From: Streptomyces qinglanensis
GTDB lineage: Bacteria > Actinomycetota > Actinomycetes > Streptomycetales > Streptomycetaceae
DNA length: 64,000 bases
NCBI RefSeq assembly: GCF_900111245.1
Contig: NZ_FOGO01000004.1
Coordinates: 64,496 to 128,495 of the forward strand
Reading direction: 5' to 3'
A program made the position numbers and the translations under genes. Below are positions 1 through 8,663 of the stretch, one piece after another. The notes under the pieces are model-generated. The model was not told the origin of the DNA, made no database searches, and saw only the letters and a program-made list of their open reading frames with translations. Every line of letters begins with the position of its first letter. The first letter of the stretch is position 1.

Positions 1-851
1 CCGCCGTCCTCGACGCGCAGCGGCACGGCCCGGCCGTCGGCCGGGAACTGGCCGCGCTGCGCGAGGAGTACGGCCTCTCCCTCGTCATCGAGCTGACCTG
101 CCGGGGCATGGGCCGCGATCCGGCCGCCCTCGCCCGGATAGGACAGGACAGCGGCGTCGCCGTCGTCGCCGCGACCGGCTGGTACTACGAGCCGTTCCAC
201 CCGGCCGCCGACCTGGCCGGGGCCTCCGTGGAACAGCTCGCCGCCACCCTGACGGCGGAGGTCCGGGACGGGATGGCAGGCCCCGACGGCGCTCCCACCG
301 GGATCCGTCCGGGGGTGCTCGGCGAGGTGGGCAGCCACGGCGAGGTTCCCAGTGAACCCGAGGCCCGCGTGCTGCGGGCCGCCGCACACACGGCCGTCGC
401 CACCGGCCTGTCGGTGGCCACCCACGCCCAGCTCGGCCACGGCGGGCTCGCCCAGCTCGACCTGCTGACCGGCGCGGGCCTCGCCCCGCACCGGATCTGC
501 GTGGGGCACCAGGACCTGCTCACCGCCCCCGCCGTGCACCGGCGGCTCGCCGAGGCCGGCGCGTACATCGCGTTCGACACCGTCGGCAAGGACAGCTACC
601 AGAGCGACCAGGAGCGGCTGCGGCTGCTCCTCGCGTTCCTGGAGGCCGGGCACGCCGAGCGGGCGCTGCTGAGCTGCGACATCTCCCGCCACGCCTATCT
701 GCGCAGCGAGGGCGGTACGGGCTACGGGCACCTGTTCCACTCCTTCCTGCCCGCCCTGCGCGCCGCAGGCGTGGACGACGAACTGATCGATGTGCTGACC
801 CGGCGCAACCCGCTGCGCTTTCTGACCGGTGCGAGCCCGGAGGAGATCTGA
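1..851 (+). CDS. phosphotriesterase-family hydrolase, 5' end outside window (YhfV/Php-like)
   Basis: The reading frame is open from base 3, so the start lies upstream of the window; 282 residues are visible. The fold is the metal-dependent amidohydrolase/phosphotriesterase (PHP) type. Visible signatures are ELTCRGMGRDP, then VVAATGWYYEPFHP, GEVGSHG (the acidic residue used in place of the carbamylated lysine in many relatives), THAQLGHGG, CVGHQD and the late aspartate in LSCDISRH. The N-terminal HxH metal pair is off the edge. It is followed after one base by the PLP enzyme, and its neighbours match the E. coli yhf operon, in which php (yhfV) sits beside yhfW and yhfX. Natural substrate is unknown for this subfamily; a lactone or phosphoester is inferred only from the fold. 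Confidence 0.85.
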   Translation, partial: AVLDAQRHGPAVGRELAALREEYGLSLVIELTCRGMGRDPAALARIGQDSGVAVVAATGWYYEPFHPAADLAGASVEQLAATLTAEVRDGMAGPDGAPTGIRPGVLGEVGSHGEVPSEPEARVLRAAAHTAVATGLSVATHAQLGHGGLAQLDLLTGAGLAPHRICVGHQDLLTAPAVHRRLAEAGAYIAFDTVGKDSYQSDQERLRLLLAFLEAGHAERALLSCDISRHAYLRSEGGTGYGHLFHSFLPALRAAGVDDELIDVLTRRNPLRFLTGASPEEI

Positions 852-852
852 G

Positions 853-2217
853 ATGGCTGCCACCCCCTCGAACGGGTCCGACTGGTCCGACTGGTCCGAC
901 GGGTCCAACGCGCCGGATGCGCCGGATGCGCCGGATGCGAACGGCTCGAGGCCGGTGCCCCCGCCGCTGCCCCGCACCTTCCCGCTGGACACCGTCCCGG
1001 TGGAGGAGGCGGCCGGGCACCAGTTCCGGCTGCTGGAGGCCACTGCCGCGCACTTCGCCGGGCCGGAGCTGTTCGCCACCGACGCCGGGGTGGTGCCCGA
1101 GCTCGGCCGCCCGCGGACCACCGCGCGCGTCGAGGCAGTGCTGGCCGCGTACTTCGGCGCGGAGGACGCCGCGCTCGTGCAGGGCGCGGGCACCGGTGCC
1201 ATCCGCGCCGCGCTCGTCGCCGCCGTCGGCCCGGGCGAACCGCTGCTCGTCCACCGGGCCCCCGTCTACCGCACCACCGCCGTGACGCTGCGCGGGCTCG
1301 GGGTCGAGACCGTCGAAGCCGACTTCAACGACCTCGACGCGCTGCGGACCGTGCTGGCCTCAGGCCGCTTCCGCTGGGCGTACGTGCAGCACACCCGCCA
1401 GCGGCTGGCCGACTCCTACGATCCCGGCGAGGTCCTCGCCGCCTGCAGGCAGGCCGGTGTCCGCACCCTCACCGACGACAACTACGCCGTCTTCCGGGTG
1501 CCCGCCTCCGGGGTCGAACTCGGCGCGGACGCCTCCTGCTTCTCGCTGTTCAAGCTGCACGGCCCGGAGGGCGTCGGCGCCGTCGTCGGCGCCGCCGACC
1601 TGATCGCCCGCGTGCACGCCGACAACTACTCCGGTGGCGGCCAGGTCCAGGGCCACCAGGCGCTCGATGCGCTGCGCGCCCTCACCCACGTGCCGGTGAT
1701 GTGGGCCCTGCAGTCCCGGGTGGGCGCCGAGGTCGCCGAGCGCCTCGCGGCCGGCGAAGTGCCCGGCGTCGCCGACGTGCGCCTCGCCAACGCGCAGGAC
1801 AGATGCCTGCTCGTGCAGCTCGACACGCCCGTGGCGCGGCGGCTGCCCGAGGTGGCCGCCCGGTTCGGCGCGGCGCCCTACCCGGTGGGCTCCAACTCCC
1901 GGTACGAGATCGCGCCGCTCTTCTACCGGATGTCCAGCTCTGCCCTGGACGACGCGCCGGAGCTGGCCGACTGGGTGGTCCGCGTCAATCCGATGCGCGC
2001 CGGTGCCGACCTCGTCCTGGACATCCTGCGCCGCTCCCTGGCGGTGATCGGCGGCGAGCCCTCCGCGCCCGAACCGCCCGGACACCACCCCGGGTCCGCA
2101 GCGCCCGGACACCACCCCGCGCCCGAACCGCCCGGTCACGACCCCGCACCCGAGGCGCCCCGGCGCCCCGCGCCCGCAGCCCCGCACGACGTACCGCAGC
2201 ACCGCGCAAAGGACTGA
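853..2217 (+). CDS. YhfS-like PLP-dependent aminotransferase-fold enzyme
   Basis: A 454-residue fold-type I PLP enzyme. The likely Schiff-base lysine is in CFSLFKLHGPEG, preceded by the cofactor aspartate region TLTDDNYAVF; the stretch LVQGAGTGAIRAAL is the phosphate-binding loop. The ATG at 853 is chosen because GGAG lies 7 bases upstream; an upstream in-frame GTG at 829 would overlap the previous gene. Both ends are low complexity: an N-terminus with repeated SDW and APD units and a C-terminal tail of about 55 residues with repeated PGHHP/PGHDP units. In E. coli the relative YhfS belongs to an operon with Php, YhfX and YhfW homologues, as here. Substrate unknown; family assignment rests on context plus the lysine motif. 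Confidence 0.82.
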   Translation: MAATPSNGSDWSDWSDGSNAPDAPDAPDANGSRPVPPPLPRTFPLDTVPVEEAAGHQFRLLEATAAHFAGPELFATDAGVVPELGRPRTTARVEAVLAAYFGAEDAALVQGAGTGAIRAALVAAVGPGEPLLVHRAPVYRTTAVTLRGLGVETVEADFNDLDALRTVLASGRFRWAYVQHTRQRLADSYDPGEVLAACRQAGVRTLTDDNYAVFRVPASGVELGADASCFSLFKLHGPEGVGAVVGAADLIARVHADNYSGGGQVQGHQALDALRALTHVPVMWALQSRVGAEVAERLAAGEVPGVADVRLANAQDRCLLVQLDTPVARRLPEVAARFGAAPYPVGSNSRYEIAPLFYRMSSSALDDAPELADWVVRVNPMRAGADLVLDILRRSLAVIGGEPSAPEPPGHHPGSAAPGHHPAPEPPGHDPAPEAPRRPAPAAPHDVPQHRAKD

Positions 2218-2218
2218 C

Positions 2219-3382
2219 GTGTTCCTCGACAGCCTCCTCGCCCGCAACCCGGAGCTCGCCGACACCGCGGCCGACCTCCACCGGCGCGGCGAGATCCCAC
2301 CCGACACCTACGTCATGGACCTGGACGCCATCGCGCAGAACGCGGCCCTCCTCGCGGACGCGGCCCGGCGCCTGGACCTGTCGCTGTGGTTCGTGGTCAA
2401 GCAGTTCGGCCGCAACCCGGAACTGATCCGGGCCGTCGCGCGCGCCATTCCCCGGTTCGCCGCCATCGACCCCGACGAGGCCCGCACCCTGCACGCGGCC
2501 GGAGCCCGCGCCGGGAACCTCGGCCACCTGGTGCAGGTCCCGCACCGCGCCCTCCCCGAGTTGCTGGCGCTCCGGCCGGAGGCCGTCACCGTCTTCGACC
2601 TCGACAACGCGCGTGCCGTCTCCGCGGCGGCGCAGCGCCTGGGCCTGGTGCAGGACGTCCTCGTCCGGCTCGAGGGCGCCCCCGGCTCGGTCTACCCGGG
2701 GCAGGAGGGGGGTGTCCCGCTGTCCGCGCTCGACACGTTCGCCGAGCAGGCCGAGCGGCTGCCGGGCATCCGGATCGCGGGAGTCACCGCCTTCCCCTGC
2801 GTACTGAGCGACGCCAAGACCGGCCTCCCCGAGCCCACTCCCACCTTCGACGTCGCCCTCGAAGCCCGCGAGGCGCTCGCCGCACGCGGACACCGGGACC
2901 TGAAGCTCAGCGCCCCCAGCGCCACCTCCGTGGCCAGCCTGCCGCTGCTCGCGCGGCTGGGCGCCACCCACGGCGAGCCCGGCCACGCCCTGACCGGCAC
3001 CACGCCGCTGCACGCCGTCGACACCGGCCAGCCCGAACGGCCCGCCTACGTCTACGTGTCGGAGGTCGCGCACACGCTGGCGGACGGGAGGCCGGCGCTG
3101 TTCGGCGGCGGATTCTACCCGCGCGCGCACATCACCTCGGCGCTGCTGCCCCGCACCGGCCAGCGGCTTGCGGTGCAGGACGCGCCCGCGGAGAACATCG
3201 ACTACTACCGGCTGCTGGCCGCCCCCGGCTCCGGCCGGCCGGTGCGGGCCGGCGACACCGCACTGCTGGCCTTTCGCACCCAGGTCTTCGTGACCCGCTC
3301 CACAGTCGCGGTGGTGGCCGGTCTCGCGTCCGGAAGACCCCGGCTGACCGGGCTGTACGACGCACACGGGCGGGCGCTGTGA
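2219..3382 (+). CDS. YhfX-like alanine-racemase-fold PLP enzyme
   Basis: A 387-residue protein of the alanine racemase/D-threonine aldolase N-terminal barrel fold. The PLP lysine is in LWFVVKQFGRNP near residue 60, after the conserved opening TYVMDLDAIAQNAALL. The C-terminal beta domain carries GGGFYPRAHI and DYYRLL. It starts at a GTG one base after the stop of the YhfS-like gene and its own stop overlaps the next start (GTGA), so translation is probably coupled. YhfX proteins act as amino-acid racemase or decarboxylase-like enzymes by homology only; no substrate can be read from the sequence. Confidence 0.85.
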   Translation: MFLDSLLARNPELADTAADLHRRGEIPPDTYVMDLDAIAQNAALLADAARRLDLSLWFVVKQFGRNPELIRAVARAIPRFAAIDPDEARTLHAAGARAGNLGHLVQVPHRALPELLALRPEAVTVFDLDNARAVSAAAQRLGLVQDVLVRLEGAPGSVYPGQEGGVPLSALDTFAEQAERLPGIRIAGVTAFPCVLSDAKTGLPEPTPTFDVALEAREALAARGHRDLKLSAPSATSVASLPLLARLGATHGEPGHALTGTTPLHAVDTGQPERPAYVYVSEVAHTLADGRPALFGGGFYPRAHITSALLPRTGQRLAVQDAPAENIDYYRLLAAPGSGRPVRAGDTALLAFRTQVFVTRSTVAVVAGLASGRPRLTGLYDAHGRAL

Positions 3383-4629
3383 CCGCCGGGCGGGACGACC
3401 GGGGGCGCACCGTCATCGTCGTCGTCGACGGGTTCGGGATCGGTGCGATGCCGGACGCCGGAGCGCTGCGTCCCGGCGACCTGGCCGCCGACACCTGCGG
3501 TCATGTGCTCGACCACGCCCGGGAGGTGCTCGGCAGGCCGCTGCGGCTGCCCGTCCTCGGCGCGCTGGGCCTGGGCCTGGTCCACCCGCACCCCGACCTG
3601 GCCCGCGGCACCCGGCTGCCCGTCGCGGCGGGCCGGGCGGCGCTCGGCTACCCCGGCGCCGACACCTTCGCCGGCCACCAGACGATGATGGGCGCCGACT
3701 TCAGCCGGGTGACCGTCGCCCGGCTCGGCGAGCATCTGCCGGAGGTCACCGCGGCCCTGCGCGCGGCGGGGCACCGCGTCGTACTCCTCGACGGCAGGCC
3801 GCTGCTGCTGGTCGACGGCAGTGTGCTGGTGCACGACAATCTGGAGGCCGACCCCGGCATCAACTGGAACGCGTCGGCAGAGCTGACGGACCTCGGCTTC
3901 GACGGCATCCTCGCCGTCGCCCGCACGGTGCGCGCGGTGGCGCCCGTCGCCCGGGTCATCGCCGTCGGCGGTCACGCGGACGGCCCGCTGCCCGAGTTCG
4001 TCCGCGACGGCGACGCCGGCACGGTGGGGCTGGACACCCCGGCGAGCGGCTTCTACCGGAACGACGGCCTCCAGGTGCGGCACCTGGGCGCGGAGCTGGA
4101 CCACACCCGGCAACTGCCCGACCTGGCGGCGCGCTCCGGCATTCCGGTGACCCTCGTCGGCAAGGCCGCGGACATCCTCGCGTGCGAGGCCGCGGTCCGC
4201 CGCCCCGCCGTGCCCACGGCCGAGGTCCTCGCCCACACGGCGGAGGCGGTCCGCGCGCCGGGGGAGGCCCTGGTCGTCGCCAACGTGCAGGAGAGCGACC
4301 TGGCCGGGCACCAGCAGGACGCCGAGCGGTACGCGCGCATCCTGGAGCAGGTCGACGCGGGGCTGGCCGCGCTGGTCGCACTGCTGGACCGGCCCGGGGA
4401 CCGGCTCGTGGTCACCGGCGACCACGGCAACGACCCGACCATCGGGCACGCCTACCACACCCGCGAGTACGTGCCGGTGCTCATCCACCGCCCCGGAGCG
4501 CCCGGCGTGGAGCTGCTGCCGGACGCGGACAGCCTGGCGGACGTGGGTGCCACGGCCGCCGCCGCGCTGGGTCTCGACCCCGGGGGCCTCGCCAACGGCA
4601 GGCGGATACCGCAGCGCGCCGCGGTCTGA
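3379..4629 (+). CDS. phosphopentomutase-like enzyme (YhfW-like)
   Basis: A 416-residue member of the alkaline phosphatase superfamily, close to phosphopentomutase (DeoB) and its paralogue YhfW. The metal-binding opening VIVVVDGFGIGAMPDAG is at residues 12-28, the nucleophile threonine lies in GADTFAGHQTMMG, and the C-terminal metal ligands are in VTGDHGNDPTIGHAYHTREY. The GTG at 3379 overlaps the stop of the YhfX-like gene by four bases. Because it sits in a yhf-like set rather than with nucleoside catabolic genes, YhfW-type activity on an unknown phosphate ester is more likely than ordinary ribose/deoxyribose phosphate mutation, although that cannot be excluded. Confidence 0.85.
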   Translation: MTAGRDDRGRTVIVVVDGFGIGAMPDAGALRPGDLAADTCGHVLDHAREVLGRPLRLPVLGALGLGLVHPHPDLARGTRLPVAAGRAALGYPGADTFAGHQTMMGADFSRVTVARLGEHLPEVTAALRAAGHRVVLLDGRPLLLVDGSVLVHDNLEADPGINWNASAELTDLGFDGILAVARTVRAVAPVARVIAVGGHADGPLPEFVRDGDAGTVGLDTPASGFYRNDGLQVRHLGAELDHTRQLPDLAARSGIPVTLVGKAADILACEAAVRRPAVPTAEVLAHTAEAVRAPGEALVVANVQESDLAGHQQDAERYARILEQVDAGLAALVALLDRPGDRLVVTGDHGNDPTIGHAYHTREYVPVLIHRPGAPGVELLPDADSLADVGATAAAALGLDPGGLANGRRIPQRAAV

Positions 4630-4650
4630 GCGATCATAGGAGCGGCACCG

Positions 4651-4669
4651 GGCGCCCGGTCCGGGCGCC
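4651..4669 (+). terminator. hairpin after the yhf-like set
   Basis: GGCGCCC at 4651-4657 pairs with GGGCGCC at 4663-4669 across a five-base loop, 22 bases after the stop of the phosphomutase. There is no T-tract, as is usual for Streptomyces terminators. Confidence 0.45.
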
Positions 4670-4780
4670 GCCTGGGCACCCGCCCGGTTCAGCCTGGCAC
4701 CGTCCCGGTTTCCGTCGGGCACCGGCGCATCCCACCGGGCCCGGCCGCAACCGCCGCCCACGGAAAGGACCGCGAACGTC

Positions 4781-5605
4781 GTGCGCACTGTGAAGCTCCC
4801 CTCCGGTACCGCCGTCCCGGCTCTGGGCCAGGGCACCTGGCACATGGGTGACGATCCCTCCCGCCGGGCCCAGGAGCTGGAGGCGCTGCGCACCGGAATC
4901 GATCTGGGCATGACGCTCATCGACACCGCTGAGATGTACGGCAGCGGCGCCGCCGAGGAGTTGGTCGGCGAGGCCGTGCGGGGCCGCCGGGACGAGGTGT
5001 TCCTCGTCAGCAAGGTGCTGCCCTCCCACGCCGACCGGCGCGGCACCGTCGAAGCCTGCCGGGCCGGCCTGCGCCGGCTGGGCACCGACCGCATCGACCT
5101 GTACCTGCTGCACTGGCGCGGCGGCGTCCCGCTGGCCGAGACGGTCGAGGCGCTGCAGAACCTGGTACGCGAGGGCGACATCCGCTTCTGGGGAGTGAGC
5201 AACCTCGACACCGACGACCTCGCCGACCTGCCCGACGGAGCGGTGCCGGAGACCGACCAGGTGCTCTACAACCTCTCGCGGCGCGGCCCCGAGTTCGATC
5301 TGCTGCCCCGCTGCCGCGAGTTGGCGGTCCCGTTGATGGCCTACTCCCCGGTCGAGCAGGGGCGGCTGCTGCAGCACCCCGCACTGCGTACGGTCGCCGA
5401 AGCGCACGGAGCCACCCCGGCGCAGGTGGCGCTGGCCTGGGTGCTGCGCCACGAGGACGTCGTCGCGATCCCCAAGGCGTCGGTGCGCGCGCACGTCGAG
5501 GAGAACCGCGCGGCGGCCGATCTGCGGCTCACGGACGAGGACCGTGCCGTGCTGGACGAGGCGTTCCCGCCGCCGCACCGCAAGCGCCCGCTGGAGATCC
5601 TCTGA
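4781..5605 (+). CDS. aldo/keto reductase
   Basis: A 274-residue NADPH-dependent oxidoreductase of the AKR superfamily (TIM barrel), cytosolic. The catalytic tetrad is complete: D48, Y53 (IDTAEMYGSG), K78 (LVSKVLP) and H111 (LLHW). The cofactor-binding end is AIPKASVRAHVEENRAAADL. The GTG at 4781 has GGAAAGGA 11 bases upstream. It has its own promoter region of about 150 bases after the yhf-like set and ends convergent with the LysE gene. Substrate specificity is not predictable. Confidence 0.9.
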   Translation: MRTVKLPSGTAVPALGQGTWHMGDDPSRRAQELEALRTGIDLGMTLIDTAEMYGSGAAEELVGEAVRGRRDEVFLVSKVLPSHADRRGTVEACRAGLRRLGTDRIDLYLLHWRGGVPLAETVEALQNLVREGDIRFWGVSNLDTDDLADLPDGAVPETDQVLYNLSRRGPEFDLLPRCRELAVPLMAYSPVEQGRLLQHPALRTVAEAHGATPAQVALAWVLRHEDVVAIPKASVRAHVEENRAAADLRLTDEDRAVLDEAFPPPHRKRPLEIL

Positions 5606-5738
5606 GCGGCCGCGCGGCCGCCGCCGGTTTCGGCTCGTGGAGGGCCGGTGACCAGCGGGCACCTGGCCCGTCGGGCTCCGCGGCATCGGACTTTCCGCGA
5701 CAGGCGGACGTTGCGCAGTCCTGCTCGACTTCTGCACA

Positions 5739-5774
5739 CGACCCCCAGTCGCTCTCCGACCCCCAGCCGCTCTC
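5739..5774. repeat. two 18-bp tandem copies between convergent genes
   Basis: CGACCCCCAGTCGCTCTC at 5739-5756 is followed directly by a copy differing at one base (5757-5774). It lies in the 263-bp gap between the convergent aldo/keto reductase and LysE genes; no gene was seen in that gap. Confidence 0.7.
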
Positions 5775-5868
5775 CGGCGTCTGCCAGCGATCAGCCCTTC
5801 GGCTGCCGACCGCTGGCTGGTCGGCCGGCGCCGTGGGAACCGCCTGTGTATCCGAGGTGGCCCGCCGA

Positions 5869-6501
5869 TCACGACCTCGAGACCAGCAGATGAGCCGCAA
5901 GACCGATGATCACGGTGCCGGAGACCAGGGAGGTGCACAACCGTCCGCGCGGCCCCGTCAGCACGCGACCCAGCAAGGCTCCGCCACCGGAGAGCAGCAG
6001 TTGCCAACTGGCAGAGGCCACGAAGGCCGCCAGGACGAACACAGCCCTGTCCCAGCGGTCCAGCGGGGTGGAGCCCTGGCCGGCGAGCACCAGGGCCGCG
6101 AAGTAGATCACGGTCATCGGGTTCATCAGCGTGATGCCCAGGAGCCCCAGATACGCCCGCACCGGGCTCATCGGTTCCCGGTCGATCCTTCCGGTGACCT
6201 CCCGCTTGCGGTATTCGGCGATGGCCGTCGCGGCGGTCCGGCACGCCAGCATCGCGAGCACCAGGGCCGAGGCCCAACGCAGCGGCTGCGTGATCGGCTC
6301 GATGACGGGCGCGAGCGCTGAGCCACCGAGCACGGAAATCAGCGCGTACAGGCCGTCAGCGGTCGCGGCACCCAAAGCGGCACACGCACCCACCCTCAAC
6401 GACGTCCGTGCAGTGAGGGCCACGAGATACGTCCCCACCGCTCCCACCGGCATGGCGATGCCGTAGCCGGCCAGGAGTCCGGCGACCAGGGCCGCGCTCA
6501 T
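5869..6501 (-). CDS. LysE/RhtB-family amino-acid exporter
   Basis: A 210-residue inner-membrane protein with the LysE pattern of six hydrophobic segments. The family hallmark is near the N-terminus (GYGIAMPVGAVGTYLV) and a second conserved stretch reads GITLMNPMTVIYFAALVL. The ATG at 6501 places this hallmark 12 residues in, as in relatives. Such proteins export amino acids or their metabolites. No LysR or Lrp regulator is recognisable beside it; the 368-bp upstream stretch has none. It is convergent with the aldo/keto reductase. Confidence 0.88.
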   Translation of the reverse strand: MSAALVAGLLAGYGIAMPVGAVGTYLVALTARTSLRVGACAALGAATADGLYALISVLGGSALAPVIEPITQPLRWASALVLAMLACRTAATAIAEYRKREVTGRIDREPMSPVRAYLGLLGITLMNPMTVIYFAALVLAGQGSTPLDRWDRAVFVLAAFVASASWQLLLSGGGALLGRVLTGPRGRLCTSLVSGTVIIGLAAHLLVSRS

Positions 6502-6869
6502 GCGCGGTGCAGAACCGGCCTCCGCGGACAGCCGGGCTGCTGCTGGCCCCGCCCCGCGGCAGCGGAGGAGGACAGGGGCAGCACGGAAACAGTTGTCGTG
6601 GGCATGGGCAGATCCTCGGGGCCCCGGGCCACCCACGCAACTCGATTTCGTGATCGCCGTGGTCCGCGACACGAGCTGTTCCGCGCTCCCGGACATCCGA
6701 ACCTTCGTACCGGAAGCGGCAGTTGCGCGATTCTCCCCGGTCCGGTCGCAGGGCAGCGAACGCGGCCTGCACCTGTGTGTGCGGGCCCACCGTTGCCTCC
6801 AGTTCGAGGAGCGGGTGAGGGGGCAGGCCGCTACGCCGGTGAGTGGCCCAGCACGACGCGGGCGGGGGG
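6502..6869. other. 368-bp stretch without a recognisable gene
   Basis: Upstream of the LysE exporter and downstream of the minus-strand operon. Open frames exist on both strands (for example plus 6500-6880), but none shows a start with a ribosome-binding site or a known domain. The exporter promoter must lie here. A decayed divergent regulator is possible, as LysE genes often have one, but I cannot show it. Confidence 0.4.
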
Positions 6870-7583
6870 TCAGTCGATGAAGTAGTTCCAGAAGACGCCG
6901 ACCTCGGTCTCCGAGGCGGCGACCACCCCCATGTCCATGAGGTAGCCGTCCCGCTCGGCTGCCGGATGGGTGAGGCCGTTGACGGCGAAGCTCCGGCGGC
7001 ACCTGTCGGCGGCCTGCGCCCCGCCCTCCTCGTCGTCGAACGTGTCGTCGTCGAACGTGTCGTCGCCGAACTCGTCGGTGAGCAGGTCCTCGTTGGTGGC
7101 GAACTCCGCGGCGGGGCCGAACCTGGCCAGGACGGTGCGGGCCGCCGCGCCCAGCGCCGCCGCGGAGTGGTGGTGGAACGGGGAGCCGCCGTATTCGGCG
7201 CAGTGGCGCGTCAGCAGCATGGTGGCCACCCGCCGGGTGATCAGCTCCAGGTGGTGGTCGAGGTAGTGCGCGTCCACCAGCGCCAGCGGGTAGTACGGGG
7301 CCTGCGAGGTGCGGGAGGAGCTTCCCGCATGCTGGTCGACGGTGTGCCAGCCGCGCGGGTCCCGGGTGCCGAGCCGCAGCACCGCCGAGACGTCCTGCAG
7401 CCAGTCGGCGTGCCGCCGCGGACCCACGGCGGCCAGCCACGGTCCCAGCGTGCCCAGTGCCCGCTCCCACGCGGCGGCGTCCGGAGACGGCACGGTCTGG
7501 GTCGCGGTCCGGGACGGCACGGTCTGGGACGGAGTGGACCGGGACGGCACGGGCGGGGGCTCGGCGGGCGGGGGCAGGGCCAT
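6870..7583 (-). CDS. hypothetical protein, acidic middle
   Basis: A 237-residue soluble protein not recognised. It opens with a Pro/Ser/Thr-rich segment in which PSRT and TVPS units recur, has a Trp/His-rich middle (YLDHHLELITRRVATMLL) and an acidic repeat DEFGDDTFDDDTFDDEE near residue 175, and ends in GVFWNYFID. It begins 9 bases after the MASE1 gene, so it is probably the last gene of the phosphatase-MASE1 operon. The end resembles immunity or SMI1-like small proteins only vaguely; no function is assigned. Confidence 0.6.
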   Translation of the reverse strand: MALPPPAEPPPVPSRSTPSQTVPSRTATQTVPSPDAAAWERALGTLGPWLAAVGPRRHADWLQDVSAVLRLGTRDPRGWHTVDQHAGSSSRTSQAPYYPLALVDAHYLDHHLELITRRVATMLLTRHCAEYGGSPFHHHSAAALGAAARTVLARFGPAAEFATNEDLLTDEFGDDTFDDDTFDDEEGGAQAADRCRRSFAVNGLTHPAAERDGYLMDMGVVAASETEVGVFWNYFID

Positions 7584-7592
7584 GGCGGGACC

Positions 7593-8663
7593 TTATCCCT
7601 GGCGCTGCCCCGTTCGGCCGCCGGCCGGGAACGAGCGCGGACCGCGGCCCTGCGGCGCGAGGACTTCCACCATCTCGGCGAGGTCTTCGCAGGCGGCGGC
7701 GATTCTCCGGTGGGTGTTGCGCTTCTCGGCGGTGACTGCGGCCAGCAGCAGCGTGGTCAGCGCGGCGGAGCCGTTCAGGGCCTGGAGCGTGATCATGCCC
7801 GTGATCAGGTCCTCCCGCGCGAAGACCCCCACCCGTGCGGTGGCGGCCCCGGTCGCGGCGACCGCGAGGATGGTCGTGCTCACCGCACAGCCCGCCAACT
7901 GGAACCGCAGCGCGGCCCACACCAGCAGCGGGAAGATCAGGAACAGCAGATCCATGGGGGCGCGGGTCACCACGATGGCCAGCACTGTCGTCGCCGCGCC
8001 CAGTCCCAGGGCCTCGACCGCCTGCAGGACGCTGCGCGGCCGGCCCAGTCGGGGCAGGGACAGCAGCAGCGGTGTGACGACCAGGACGCCGACCGCGTCG
8101 CCCGCCCACCATGCGGACCAGACCGGCCAGAACTCATGCAGTGTGAGGTTGCCGCCCGCGACCACCATCAGGGTGCCCACGGTCGCGCTCACCAGCATGC
8201 CCAGGAACGCCGCGAGGAAGACCAGGCTCACCCCGTCCCGCAGCCGGTCCACCTGTTCGCGGAATCCCGCGCGGTGCAGCAGCAGGCACGCGAGGACCGG
8301 GGCGAGCGTACTGCCCGCGACGGAGCCCAGCGAGGTCCAGCTCAGCGGCCCCATGTTGGTGAGCACCAGCAGTGCGCCGAGGGCCACCCCCGGCCACACC
8401 CGGAGTCCGAACCAGAGCAGCCCGGCGACGGCGATACCCGTCGGCGGCCAGAACGGGGTGACGACCGCGTTCTCGACCGCCACCTTCCACAGCAGGCCGA
8501 GCCGTCCGCCCCCGTAGTAGAGCAGGGCGAGCACGACGAGCCGCAGCACATAGGCCGCGAGCAGCCTCGACGGGGTGTCGCCGAGCAGCGGACCGGCCGG
8601 CGGAGGGGAGGGTTCCGGTGGGTGGTGATCGGCTGTCGTTTCGCTGGGGGGCACATCGTTCAT
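7593..8663 (-). CDS. MASE1-domain integral membrane protein
   Basis: A 356-residue protein with about eight hydrophobic segments forming a MASE1 sensor domain; typical motifs are FWPPTGIAVAGLLWFGLRVWPG and WPVWSAWWAGDAVGVLVVTPLLL. In most bacteria MASE1 is fused to GGDEF, histidine-kinase or phosphatase outputs; here only a short helical tail of about 50 residues follows. The ATG at 8663 shares one base with the stop of the preceding PP2C gene (TGATG), so the two are translationally coupled, which suggests a split sensor/phosphatase pair. An alternative upstream GTG at 8699 would lie inside the phosphatase gene. Confidence 0.85.
   Translation of the reverse strand: MNDVPPSETTADHHPPEPSPPPAGPLLGDTPSRLLAAYVLRLVVLALLYYGGGRLGLLWKVAVENAVVTPFWPPTGIAVAGLLWFGLRVWPGVALGALLVLTNMGPLSWTSLGSVAGSTLAPVLACLLLHRAGFREQVDRLRDGVSLVFLAAFLGMLVSATVGTLMVVAGGNLTLHEFWPVWSAWWAGDAVGVLVVTPLLLSLPRLGRPRSVLQAVEALGLGAATTVLAIVVTRAPMDLLFLIFPLLVWAALRFQLAGCAVSTTILAVAATGAATARVGVFAREDLITGMITLQALNGSAALTTLLLAAVTAEKRNTHRRIAAACEDLAEMVEVLAPQGRGPRSFPAGGRTGQRQG

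Noticed and set aside
6500..6880. Plus-strand gene divergent from LysE (Lrp-type regulator?)
   Set aside because: No helix-turn-helix or conserved motif in any frame; only moderately coding-like codon use.
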